Shown here: one piece after another, positions 18,860 to 29,400 of the stretch
How positions within the stretch are numbered: the first letter of the stretch is position 1
Layout of the letters: each line of letters starts with the position of its first letter
NCBI GenBank assembly: GCA_023091735.1
Contig: JALKBU010000151.1
Span: 1-64,000 of the forward strand
Reading direction: 5' to 3'
Source: Trichomonas tenax
Lineage: Eukaryota > Parabasalia > Trichomonadida > Trichomonadidae
DNA length: 64,000 nt
Program-made: the position numbers and the translations under genes
Notes under the pieces: model-generated
Databases searched by the model: none
Told to the model about the DNA's origin: nothing
Seen by the model: only the letters and a program-made list of their open reading frames with translations

Positions 18860-19819
18860 ATGCTCTCTTTGCTGCTTTCTTTCTCACTCTCGTGGTGGGG
18901 ACACTCACACATGATGATTGGCCGCATCGCAGAAAACATGCTTTCTTCCGCTGACCAGAAGAAGTTCGAGGGCATTTTGAGATATGGACAACTTCCAATT
19001 CAGACAATAACTGAAGCAACAACATGGCATGATGACTTAAAAGACACGAACAAACTAGCCATCATGGGACTGTGGCATTTCTCTGATGGCCCAATGGCTA
19101 ACGGAACTAATATTTCAATCCCTCCACCGACTTACAACATCACAACATACTTAGAGGCTGCTTGGAAGACCCTCTCGGATAAGACGACAACAGATCCATG
19201 GGTTTGGGCATTCCATCTCAGGTCTATTCTCCACTTTGTCGCTGATGTCCACACACCGCATCACAATGTTGCGCTTTTTGATGAAGTCAACTTCCAAAAT
19301 GGTGACGCTGGAGGTAACGGCTACAAATTAAACTGCATTTACGGTTCCGCTTGCATGAATATTCATTTCCTTTGGGATTCTGCTGGTTTGCTTTATAACA
19401 TCTACAACCCACTCATCCCGAAGTACCGCGCTGATTTCCAAGAGAACGCGACAAAGCTCGTCGAAGAACTTCCAGAATCTTCTTATTCTAAGTTTGATAT
19501 GAAGACTTATGATCCATACACATGGCACACCGAATCCTTTGAGGTCGCAAAGCAGTATGGCTATGACACGCCTATGTATGGTTGGCCAGAAGAAAAATAT
19601 TTCCAAACAGTTCGCGATCAGTGCAAGGATCGCATCGCTGTCTCCGGTTATCGCCTTGGATATACTCTTAAGCAGATCGTTGACAGAATTCCTTACGAAG
19701 TTCCATCTGTTGGACGTGAAATTGCTGTTTGGATTGTTGATGCAATTTTGATTATTGTTTCTGTTGTATTCGTCATTTTGACGAAGAACAAAAGGGATTT
19801 ATTATATGAAAATCTCTAA
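18860..19819 (+). CDS. S1/P1-type class I nuclease, membrane-anchored
   Basis: Zinc-dependent nuclease that cleaves single-stranded DNA and RNA, probably at the cell surface or in a lysosome-like compartment. Start 18860 gives a classic signal peptide (MLSLLLSFSLS) whose cleavage would expose WGHSH. Mature P1/S1 enzymes begin with a Trp that ligates zinc through its amino group. Further ligand motifs are visible: HDD, WHFSD, the HFVADVHTPHHNV block and NIHFLWDSAG (H...D). All trinuclear-zinc residues seem present. After the enzyme comes a hydrophobic segment (VWIVDAILIIVSVVFVIL) and a short basic tail, so the mature protein is a type I membrane protein rather than secreted. The in-frame ATG at 18788 would bury the signal peptide and is unlikely. 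Salvage of extracellular nucleic acids is the likely role, since trichomonads are purine and pyrimidine auxotrophs. Confidence 0.9.
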   Translation: MLSLLLSFSLSWWGHSHMMIGRIAENMLSSADQKKFEGILRYGQLPIQTITEATTWHDDLKDTNKLAIMGLWHFSDGPMANGTNISIPPPTYNITTYLEAAWKTLSDKTTTDPWVWAFHLRSILHFVADVHTPHHNVALFDEVNFQNGDAGGNGYKLNCIYGSACMNIHFLWDSAGLLYNIYNPLIPKYRADFQENATKLVEELPESSYSKFDMKTYDPYTWHTESFEVAKQYGYDTPMYGWPEEKYFQTVRDQCKDRIAVSGYRLGYTLKQIVDRIPYEVPSVGREIAVWIVDAILIIVSVVFVILTKNKRDLLYENL

Positions 19820-20073
19820 TCCTCAATAATATTACTTATATACTTAGTACATGACTAAACAAATACTTTCTTATAGTTAAATTCAGCTAATTTTATGTTC
19901 AAAATCAACAATTTTGACAAAAAATATATACACGTCAGAATATAATATTTACATGTCAAATCACAAAAAAAAATGATTTTCATCAGAGATATATCTAAGC
20001 ACATAACGTAATTTTCTCATAAGAGCCAAAAAGAGCTGTTGAATTATGAAAATAAGACTAAGTAACAAAAATT
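19820..20073. other. Convergent intergenic spacer
   Basis: 254 bases between two 3' ends. It contains CACGTCAGAA and TTTACATGTCAAA (about 19930-19958), copies of the TGACATGTAAA family, although both flanking genes end here. This placement argues against a purely promoter role for that motif. Confidence 0.5.
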
Positions 20074-22839
20074 TTATTTCTCTCCATTACCAATCAATAT
20101 AACAGAGAAAGGAGGACTATTATCGGGCTTAAACTCTAACTTTGCTTGGAATGGACCAATGACATTAGGAATAAAGTGCACAGGGAACTTAACAAAGCAT
20201 CCAGCTTCGATTTCTACAGTTTTAATTGGTAAATAAAATGGTTGTTCAACTGATGCCTCGATGATGACATTTGTTTTCTTTTTGTTAGATATTTGAAGCT
20301 TACCTCTATGCAATCTTCCAACAGTGCAAGTACCGAAGTTTAATGTGTCTATTTGAATCATTGGCTCTTCAACTTCAGCCGAGATTTTAATGAATTTAGT
20401 TTCCACTTCATTTTGCAATTCGACTTCATCAGCGAATTTTCCTCCTTTTTGAGGAACAAATACTACATAAAATTGCTGCTGCTCATTAGGTTTAAGCTTG
20501 ATTAATGACGGAACTTGAATATCTTTGCTTTGATGTGTTAATTTGACTTTTGTAGGTTTAGATGACTTATTTTCTATGCAAACATTAGAGACAACTTCTT
20601 CTTTGACTTGGACTGATCCAAATTCGATATTTGTTTCAGATATGTTAAATGTCGGTTCATCATTGAATTCTTTAAGTATTTCTGTTGTTGAGTTGTCTAA
20701 TTCGTCCTGAGAAAGAGTTATAATCTTCTTTTTGAGCGCCGATTTGAATAATTTTGCGAAGTACTTTTCATCAATAATATTCACGTTTTCTCTGAATAAA
20801 GATATTTCATCACGTGTCTTAACATCAGCGAACTGTGTTGCATAGAAGGAATCTGGCTTAAGAAGAGCCCTTATTTGTCTCATTATTTCATCGCCGCTGT
20901 GCATTTCAATCTTAACTTCATTATCAACAATAAACTTGAAATTCATCTTCTTTGCAGCAGGAATAACAGCGAAGCTTGGTGAAGCATGAACTTGCCTTTT
21001 GTTATCATTTGCTCCAGTGAATATAACGAATCCCGATCTCATACCTTTGTTTGAAACTTCTATCGTTGTTGTTAGCAAACCATTTCTTCTCTCAAGTGGT
21101 GCTGGAGGCGTTAAAGCAAGCTCTGAAATTCCTCGATAAGCGATAATTGGAACATTGATAGATGCTGCAGTCTCTGAAGAAAATGTCACATTACTGATAA
21201 CAGTTGGTTCAGGAATATCACTGCATTCAATTATTGCTTTATGACTTTCGTTATCATATTCAGCATTAATAAATTCTGGCGATATAACATCAATATCATT
21301 TGCACCAGTAATTGTGATAGTCTGCTTCTTTAAGTCATATTTCGATGCCCCGAAGAATGGAATGAAAGGCCTATCACAGATGAGCGGCAATCCACATTCC
21401 AAACTTAATCTAGTAACTTTCGATCTATCAATAAGTTTTAATGATGCTTTCGATTTCAGTGATTTCGTTGGAGTAAAAGTAACATTAACGCTTTGCATTG
21501 TATGCGGTGCGAGAACGAGCGTTTTATAATTATCATCTAAAGCGAAGTCTGTGTGATCAAGCTGTAATGTGACATGTCTTGGAGAATCTCCATCGTTGTT
21601 GAGAGTCAAAGGAATCGTTGATTTCTTTTTAGATATTGCTGTTGGCGTTTCTTTAATGATTGTAACAGGAACTTCTTGTCTTGGGAATTCGAAGTGATCA
21701 ACAATTGCTTCTTCATTTTTCTTCCACATGACATAAAGATCCGTCATTTTATTCATCTTTACTTCAAAAGTTTGCTTCGATTTAAGTTTTATGTCGGTGA
21801 AATTCTCGAAATCTTCTGAAAATGAAATTTTGCACGTTTGATTTTGATCCGTTACGTTCGATAACACAACGATATCATTCTTTATTTGAGATTTATCGAT
21901 GAAAAAGAACGGAATGAAGGATTTTCCTTTGAGAAGTAAAAAGAAATCTTCAAATTCGACAAATTCCATTTGCACGCCTTCTTCTTTGCTGCAGTACTTA
22001 ACAGTGATGTCCATTTTAGGATCCTCGTTGATAGATACTTCTGTTGTATTTAAATTATTCTCTTCCATAGAAATTGAAAATGGAGGCTGAATTTCTGTGA
22101 GTTGTATTGCATTTGGTAATGAAATAACCTTTGACACAGTCTTTCCTAAACTTGTATTTCCTAAATCTACAGTGATTGTCTCTCTAATCCTTCCAACGTT
22201 TAATTCGAGGTCAAATGAATCACCTGTTTCAGCACACTGGACATTAAGCATATGTAAATTCGTTTCTACATTCCTTGGATTGAAAAGAAGAGTAACATCT
22301 GCAGATTCTCTCGGTTTTAATTCGATTGAAGGATTTGCTAACGAAAATGATGAAGTATTTGGCGTAATAACAACATGAATGGTATCAATAATCGATTTAT
22401 TGTGTATTAAGAATGTGAATTCTGTCGAAATATCATTAAATTCGAAAGATTGAATTTCATCAAACGGAAAAACTAAAGGTGATGGAAAACAATTCGCTTG
22501 AATGGAAACAATACACGGATCATTATCGTCTGATGTGACTTTCATCATCGTTTTGTATTTTCCTGGCGATTTTGGATTAAAAATAACGACGCACGAGCGA
22601 ACTTCACCAGGTTGAATGACATATTGAGGCGAAGAAGTGGAAAATAAGTCATCTCCATTAAACGAAATGTTGACTGCCTGAGGATAATGATAAGGATTTG
22701 CAATAAGCACCGTAAAATTCGCAGGAACATGCGGAAAAGTCGGATGGAAGTCTACGGTGGTTGGAAAAACGGTTATTTGTCGCGTAATTACACAGGGATC
22801 GTTATCAAAGAAGTCAGAAAAACTTTCAGTTCCATCCAT
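20074..22839 (-). CDS. ASH (ASPM-SPD2-HYDIN) domain repeat protein, 921 aa
   Basis: The protein is built of immunoglobulin-like beta domains of about 100 residues. Each has the pattern of a hydrophobic strand, 'F.....V...F.I.N', 'I.PGE....V.F.P', and a closing 'G.Y......S..'. The N-terminal domain (about 15-120) shows VIQPGEVRSCVVIFNPKSPGKY, and others near the C-terminus show KPNEQQQFYVVFVPQKGGKF and IEAGCFVKFPVHFIPNVIGPF. ASH/MSP-type domains occur in centrosomal (CEP192/SPD-2), ciliary and axonemal proteins. The gene directly follows the HYDIN homologue on the same strand. A basal-body or axoneme role is inferred from domain type and neighbour. Which named family it belongs to cannot be decided by eye. 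The start is the first ATG. Confidence 0.78.
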   Translation of the reverse strand: MDGTESFSDFFDNDPCVITRQITVFPTTVDFHPTFPHVPANFTVLIANPYHYPQAVNISFNGDDLFSTSSPQYVIQPGEVRSCVVIFNPKSPGKYKTMMKVTSDDNDPCIVSIQANCFPSPLVFPFDEIQSFEFNDISTEFTFLIHNKSIIDTIHVVITPNTSSFSLANPSIELKPRESADVTLLFNPRNVETNLHMLNVQCAETGDSFDLELNVGRIRETITVDLGNTSLGKTVSKVISLPNAIQLTEIQPPFSISMEENNLNTTEVSINEDPKMDITVKYCSKEEGVQMEFVEFEDFFLLLKGKSFIPFFFIDKSQIKNDIVVLSNVTDQNQTCKISFSEDFENFTDIKLKSKQTFEVKMNKMTDLYVMWKKNEEAIVDHFEFPRQEVPVTIIKETPTAISKKKSTIPLTLNNDGDSPRHVTLQLDHTDFALDDNYKTLVLAPHTMQSVNVTFTPTKSLKSKASLKLIDRSKVTRLSLECGLPLICDRPFIPFFGASKYDLKKQTITITGANDIDVISPEFINAEYDNESHKAIIECSDIPEPTVISNVTFSSETAASINVPIIAYRGISELALTPPAPLERRNGLLTTTIEVSNKGMRSGFVIFTGANDNKRQVHASPSFAVIPAAKKMNFKFIVDNEVKIEMHSGDEIMRQIRALLKPDSFYATQFADVKTRDEISLFRENVNIIDEKYFAKLFKSALKKKIITLSQDELDNSTTEILKEFNDEPTFNISETNIEFGSVQVKEEVVSNVCIENKSSKPTKVKLTHQSKDIQVPSLIKLKPNEQQQFYVVFVPQKGGKFADEVELQNEVETKFIKISAEVEEPMIQIDTLNFGTCTVGRLHRGKLQISNKKKTNVIIEASVEQPFYLPIKTVEIEAGCFVKFPVHFIPNVIGPFQAKLEFKPDNSPPFSVILIGNGEK

Positions 22840-23407
22840 ATTCAGTTTTTTATTTTCAATATTAGGAATTCGTTTTTTCTTTACTTTTTATATTTAGATA
22901 TTATTTATTCTAAAACTCTTATATTTAAAATTTCACAGTTTTCTAATTTTTCATATTTATGCATATAAAAAACTATTTGTAACTTTTTATTACACATTTA
23001 TTTAAGTTCAAATCAAAAACTAAAATATAGATGGATACAATGCATATTTATATTTTATTTAAAAAGACTTGGTTTTGAACTCTGGATTGATATAATTCGA
23101 TGTTTTATTCTTCGAGAAACTCATCAAAAAAAAAAACTTTTTCTAAAACTTTCCAGAAAATTGGTTATGAATCTAAAATGAGCAGAAAAGAAACACAAGA
23201 GAATGAACTTGTAAGAAGTGAATCGGAAAGAAGAGCTGAATACTAATTTGACAAGAGACAGAAAGATATAATGCTAAAATAGAATGATTAAAGCCATCAA
23301 ATAATTCAAATTGCATTTCGATGGATATATTGATGTTGTTTTGAAATGTAATAAAAGAATGGAATTATAATAACAAGTATTTATAAACAAAAAATAACAA
23401 ATAATAT
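22840..23407. other. Intergenic region between the two ASH-domain genes
   Basis: 568 bases between the HYDIN stop and the start of the 921-aa gene, both on the minus strand. AT-rich, no open frame of note. No clear initiator was found for the downstream gene. Confidence 0.45.
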
Positions 23408-26400
23408 TTATTCAGGCATAATTCTTCCGACAAACAGTATATGCCTTGAAATATTATGAACGGGGATTGAGAAGAGCCACATAGACTCAACTGTTCTTAC
23501 TGATGTTGGGAGATATGAGAAAGCAAACGAATATCTTCTTCCAGCAGAGATCAATGCTGCAGACATTTGACATTGAATTGCTGTGTTCGATTCGTCTTCA
23601 CATTTCCAGTTAACTTCATACGGCATTGACGTTGGATTGATGACATCGAACTTCTTGATTGTCTTATTGCCAACGGACTTCGAATATAGCTCAATAACTT
23701 GGATATCTTCTGGCAGTGGGTTATCGATGTACGCCGGATGCCTTCTTGTCAAATAGTCAGAAACATCAACATCGAAATGACAAAGAGGGCGTCGAGAGAT
23801 TCCATTCATTGAAAGAACAGGCGCTTGGCCAACTAAGAATGGAATCTTGCACATGAATTCAGCTGTGAAGTCATCAACTTCTTCTGGTGCGAAAACAATT
23901 TTGAAAACTGTTGTCTTTCCGCCATCAACAGTTCCTTGTTGTGGAATGACTCTGAAACATGGTTTCCTTGTCGTTGCATAGTCTGTTCTCAGAGCGTTAA
24001 AGCGCTGAAGCTCCCATGTGTATTCAAGTCTGATCGATGATGTGTTCGTTAATCTCACTTCAACGGATCTCGATTCGTACATTAATGTGGGCGAGAAATC
24101 GATTGATTGGGTGTCTATTGTATATTTGATGACATCAGCAGTTGCTGTAACTCTGAGATAAAGTTCTTTCTGTTTTTGACCGAGAATCTTGAATGGTGGT
24201 TCAGCGATGTTCATGCTCTTGTTCTTTTGGTTCGCAGAGTCATCCCAGTCTCCAGAGCACTGTTCTAATTTCATCCATGAGACCGGAAGTTTAACGCCTT
24301 GATGCTTGACAGGTTTGTCTGAGAAGAATGACATATCAACACGAATTTGGTGTCCAGCCAACAGTTGAACAACTCTCGGACTGAATGAGAAATCGTGATG
24401 CTGTGGAAGCACGAATCTGACATCAGTGGAACTGATATTTCTCACAAGGAACAATGAGTCAGCTTTCCTTCCAATAACTGTATTAGCAAATGATATATCT
24501 GAATCTTCAGAGAAAGCGGAATCGCCTTCGAAAATCAAGTCATCCAAGAATCCTTCACCAGCAAAAACAAATGAATGTGTGCACTTTGGATTGTCTGGGA
24601 CATTTAAGTTGACTTCGAATGAGTATCTTTGGACCTTTTGTGGTGTAAAGATTGAAGTAAGTAAGATTTGCCTTCCTGGTGCAAGCGTAACTTCTGTTTC
24701 TGTTTCCTTGAGTGCAAAACAAGGAGCAACCTTCTGAAGAATAGTGAATGTTGCGGGAATGAGTCCTTCATTCTTGACAGCAACAGCTCTTTCTCTTGTG
24801 CTGCCAACAAGAACTCTTCCGAGTGGAATATTCTTAGATTTATCTGCAGTAATCGCTGGAAGTGCTGCAACGCCTTCGACAACGAATTTGAGCATTGAGC
24901 CCTTTGGATCAACGCTGCCACGCGCAATGCATTCGAAATAGCCAATGAATGATCCTTCTGTGTTTGGAGTGTAAGAGATCGAGAGATCAACAGAACCATT
25001 GGCATCAACAGATATTTGTTTGCTGCTGACATCAAATGGGAATGTTGCCATTCCTGATTTAGTTTTTGGCTTAAGAGTTACATCAGCCGTTACTTGAATT
25101 GGTGTTGGATTGATTACATGCATAATCACGACCTGTTTCTGTCCAATCATTGATGGAGCAAAGTGTAACATGTGTTCATCTTCAAGAAATGCCGTAACAT
25201 TGTTCTTAATGATATCATTCCTGAGACAAAAGTTCGTTCCTGCAAAGATTGGTTCATAATCGCTGTTGAAGAGCGCTGGTGATATAATATCTGCTTTGAA
25301 CTCGACTTCGTTGACAGCTGGTTTTGCTGCATCAGTGTCTGATGCTTTAATTGTTGCAATGGATGAAATGTGGCCAACTTGATTTGATTGAAGTTCAACA
25401 GAGATATTAACTGAAGCTCCTGGTTGAATTGTTCCTTGGCAAGGACAAATAACGAAAGCACCAATTTGAAGCTGCATTCCTTGACCTTTCCTCATCTTTG
25501 GTTTTGGTGTTGGAGGCAGTTTTGCAACAACTTCTTTTCCTTTCACAATCTTGACTGGCGGTGGATCAGGTTTCCATGCTAAGTTGTATTCCATTGGGAA
25601 TGGACCGGTATTCTTTAGAGTAAGAGTTCTTGTATTGTTCGTTGAAACTTGAATAGGGCCAAAGTCGACGCTTGGAGCAATTTCATAAGTGTTATAAATC
25701 GTCTGCGCTTGCATCATTATGTCTGTTTTGAAGCATTGAACATTTGTTGTTGAATCAGTAACAACAATAGTGCCGATCTTGAAGTTATTATATGCGACTG
25801 TCTTGTTTGCGCAAAGCGTGAATACAAGTGGAGTAACTTTATCTCCAATCGGAATTGGAGCATTCGGAGGTGCGACTTTGAGGAATTGCTCGATCTGCTT
25901 GACAATTGTGATATTGTACTGTGCCGGATATTTGGAACGACTGCGCAAGTTAATTGTTACAGATTTAGATTGTCCGACTTTCAGTGTACCGAAAACTAAT
26001 GATGTTGTCTTTGGTGGGTACTGTAAATCGAATGAAGAATCAAACGCCTCTCCTTGGACATTGAGAACTTGCGTTCCATATTGTTTCGATTTATCAGGAG
26101 CCTGCATTTCGAAAATAAACTGTTTCTTTGCAACAACAGCTTTTGGTGAAGTAAATCCGACATTTATCTCTTGAGAAAGTTTTGGTGGAATTGTATCTTC
26201 TGTCTTCGACATAGTAAATGGCGGAGCAGGCATTGTATTGTGCTTTAAAGACCACATCACAGGAACTTGGCTGTTGTTTGTAATAGTAATCGGTAACTCG
26301 ATAGAAGCCTTTGTTAAAATTCTTCCAAAATCAAGGCCGTTTGTACTCAGTGCAACTGTTGGTTGTGACGCTTCAGCGTTGAATGAAAACTTCATCGGAA

Positions 26401-29400
26401 TAGGATTATCTTTCACTGTTATTAGCAGTGTCATGTTGAAAACATCTGTTGCATTTGGATAAATTCCAACAGTGATTGTTGTAGTTTCATTTGGCTTAAC
26501 AAGTGGAGAAGCAACTTCAACTTGCCAAGGAGCTTTGTTCTGACAGTCAATGATACCTGTCGATATTTCAGCATTAAATTCGCTGATATTCTTGATTTTT
26601 AATACAGATTTATAAGGCGGGATTGAGTTCTTTGCTGGTTTTTCTTTCGTTATTAACAACATTCCGAAGTAATATGTATTATCTTTGATGCAAAATGCTT
26701 CGCTTGTCTTCTTTGTTTTCTTTGGTATAACTTTCGTGAATATTGCTTCAGGTTCACGCGCAATCTCAGGCATTATACAAAATCCTGTAACAGGAAGCTT
26801 CAATATATCTGCTTTTGTCGAAACTAATCCAAAGTACAAATTCTGATTATATTCACCAATCAAATTAGTGTTGAAGCTGACTGTGATAACTTTTGATTCT
26901 TCTGGATCAATCTTCCATCTTGGAGTGTAATCACTGAGATTTATCTCATCAAGGAATGGATATATCGGTGGTTCTCTTGATTTGCTCTTTCTGCTTGATC
27001 TTCCACTTCTTCTCGGAGATTGCTGTGGTGGCTCAATAATTGGATCATCGCTGGTGACTTTGAAGTAAAGAGGACGCTCTGAAATTTTTGGAGGAATGTT
27101 CTTCTTCGATATTCCTTTCTTCGTGTGTGGCAAAAATGTTTTGTAAATTGAAGATTCAAGAGCTTCGAAATCAGGCAAGAATTTGTCGATTGACTCGTAA
27201 ATGTATTTGAAAGTGTTATCAACATAGATCATCAAAGTGTTGATATGCTGCAAACAGACGTTTTGAATGAATGCAGCTTCAGCTCCGACAACAGATGTTG
27301 GATTGATAACGCAGAATGAGTCATTTGGCTTTTCCACCATTGATGCAATTGAACCAAGAGTGAATTGGAAAGAAACAGCTTCCAAAATCAATGGATCAGA
27401 TGGAACAACTGCAATCTTTCTCTTTTTATGTTCCTTTGGAGCACTTTCTGTTTCGAGCTTCTTTTGAAGTTCTTTTTCTTTCTTTTCCTTTTTCTCGCGC
27501 TCCTTCTTCTCTTTCTTTGCCTTACGACTATCTTCTTTCTCATCTTTCTTATCATCTTTAGCCTCTTCTTTTGTATCTGTCTTTTCAGGTGATTGATCTT
27601 TGTCATGCGATGATTTTTTGTTCTTAGATGATGTAGAGTGAGATCTATGCGATGATGAATGTCCAGATGTTGATTTCTTCTTCCTCTTTTTATCTTTTTC
27701 TTCTTTCAAGCGTTTCTCTTCTTCTGCTTCATGTACTTTCTTGATGACTCTATCTCTTGAAGCTTTTCTTCTTTTATCAGCAGCTTCTTGGTCCTTTGGC
27801 GACAAAGCTTGATATTCTTCATCATTCATATTGATTAATTCCATCTTTCTCTCTTGATGAGCCTGTTCCTTTTGCTTCTTCTCTTCGTTTTCGACAGCTT
27901 CCACACGTGAAGGATATGTTTCTTCAGGCATTTGCAAAGCGATTAAAAAGACGTGTTGACCGTTCAATCCAGCAAGAATGAAAGAAAGAGAGCGCTCTGC
28001 AGCAGTAAACGTTTCGTGTTGGAAATCTATAAATGGATTCTTATACAAATCTTCAAAAGCAGCCTTCGTTTTGATGACTTTTTGGATCAAAGCATCGTTG
28101 TTTCCTTCAGGGAATCCATTTAATCCATCAATTATAAATCCATCATCATACTTAGGGTCATCAAAGTAAGAGCTAAATGCTGCAATGTAATCTGCACCAG
28201 CATCACTTTTAATTGATCCCCAAACGTCATTAAGTGTTAAAATTGGAAGCTGATATTTCTCTGATATGTATTTTGAAACTGATGTTTTTCCACTCAGTTT
28301 CGTTCCGTGAACAATGATACAAGGAACGAATCTTTGTGATTGCGGTGAATCATCGGAATCTGATTCATTGATTGTTTCAAGTGTTGATAAGTTTGTAGTT
28401 GACATCCTGAGTTTGGCATAGTTCTTGAAATCAAACTGATAAGAGAAGATTTCAATGTGATGCCTTGATTTGTTAATGATTTTAACTTCTGACTCAGAAG
28501 CAGAAGAAAATGGTTGTATTGTTGGAACTCTCAGTGCTGGAGGATCAAATTCAATGATGATGCGCTCGCCAATTCCTTTCACAGGTAATTCGACGGGTTT
28601 ATCGCTGTGATCTGCCTCAACTCTGAGAACGTGATCATATGGTTTTGACTCTTTTGGAGTGAACGTGATATCGAAGTTTGCGAAGCTCTTTGCTTTGATT
28701 AATGCTTTCGCTGGATTAGACGCAAATACAGCATTTGTATTTGCGATAGTAAACATGCAGCTGATTTCGTTCTTGTTGCGCACTTGGAAGCTGATTGATC
28801 TCCATTGACCAACAATGACATTCTCGAAGTTCATATTTGCCAATGAAACTTCAAATTCAGGCAATACTAAATCTGCTTTAATAGCAATCTGAGTTTGAAC
28901 ACCATCAGACATTTGAAGATTTGCTATTAACTGAATTTGTTCAGTTAATTTTGTGCGCTTTGCGGTATCAAATAATATTTTCAGATTTGTCTCTCCTTGG
29001 GGATCTAATGTGAAGTTCATTGGGTCAATGGAAAATCCTGTTTCTTCAAAATTAACTGTATTAACTTTGCATTTAATTGGACACAGAGACTTTGATTTGA
29101 TTTTGAGTTCTTTTTCACGTTTATCTCCCAAAACGATTCGGCCCATATCAACTTCATATGTTTCTGTAATAAATGGTGTTTTCTGCTTTGTTGACTCCAT
29201 TGAACGTGAAGACAAAAACTCGTTGAATGTCTTTGAAATTTCAAGTGAGTTATCTTTATCTTCGATCTGTATATTATCAAATTGTGCGTTTAACAAGATA
29301 TCAACGAATTCTTCTTGAACTCCACCAACACAGACAATAATTCTTTCCTTGTAGTTGTCTGGGTGCGAAGCTTTAACATTGAACGGTATTGTTTTCTTTT

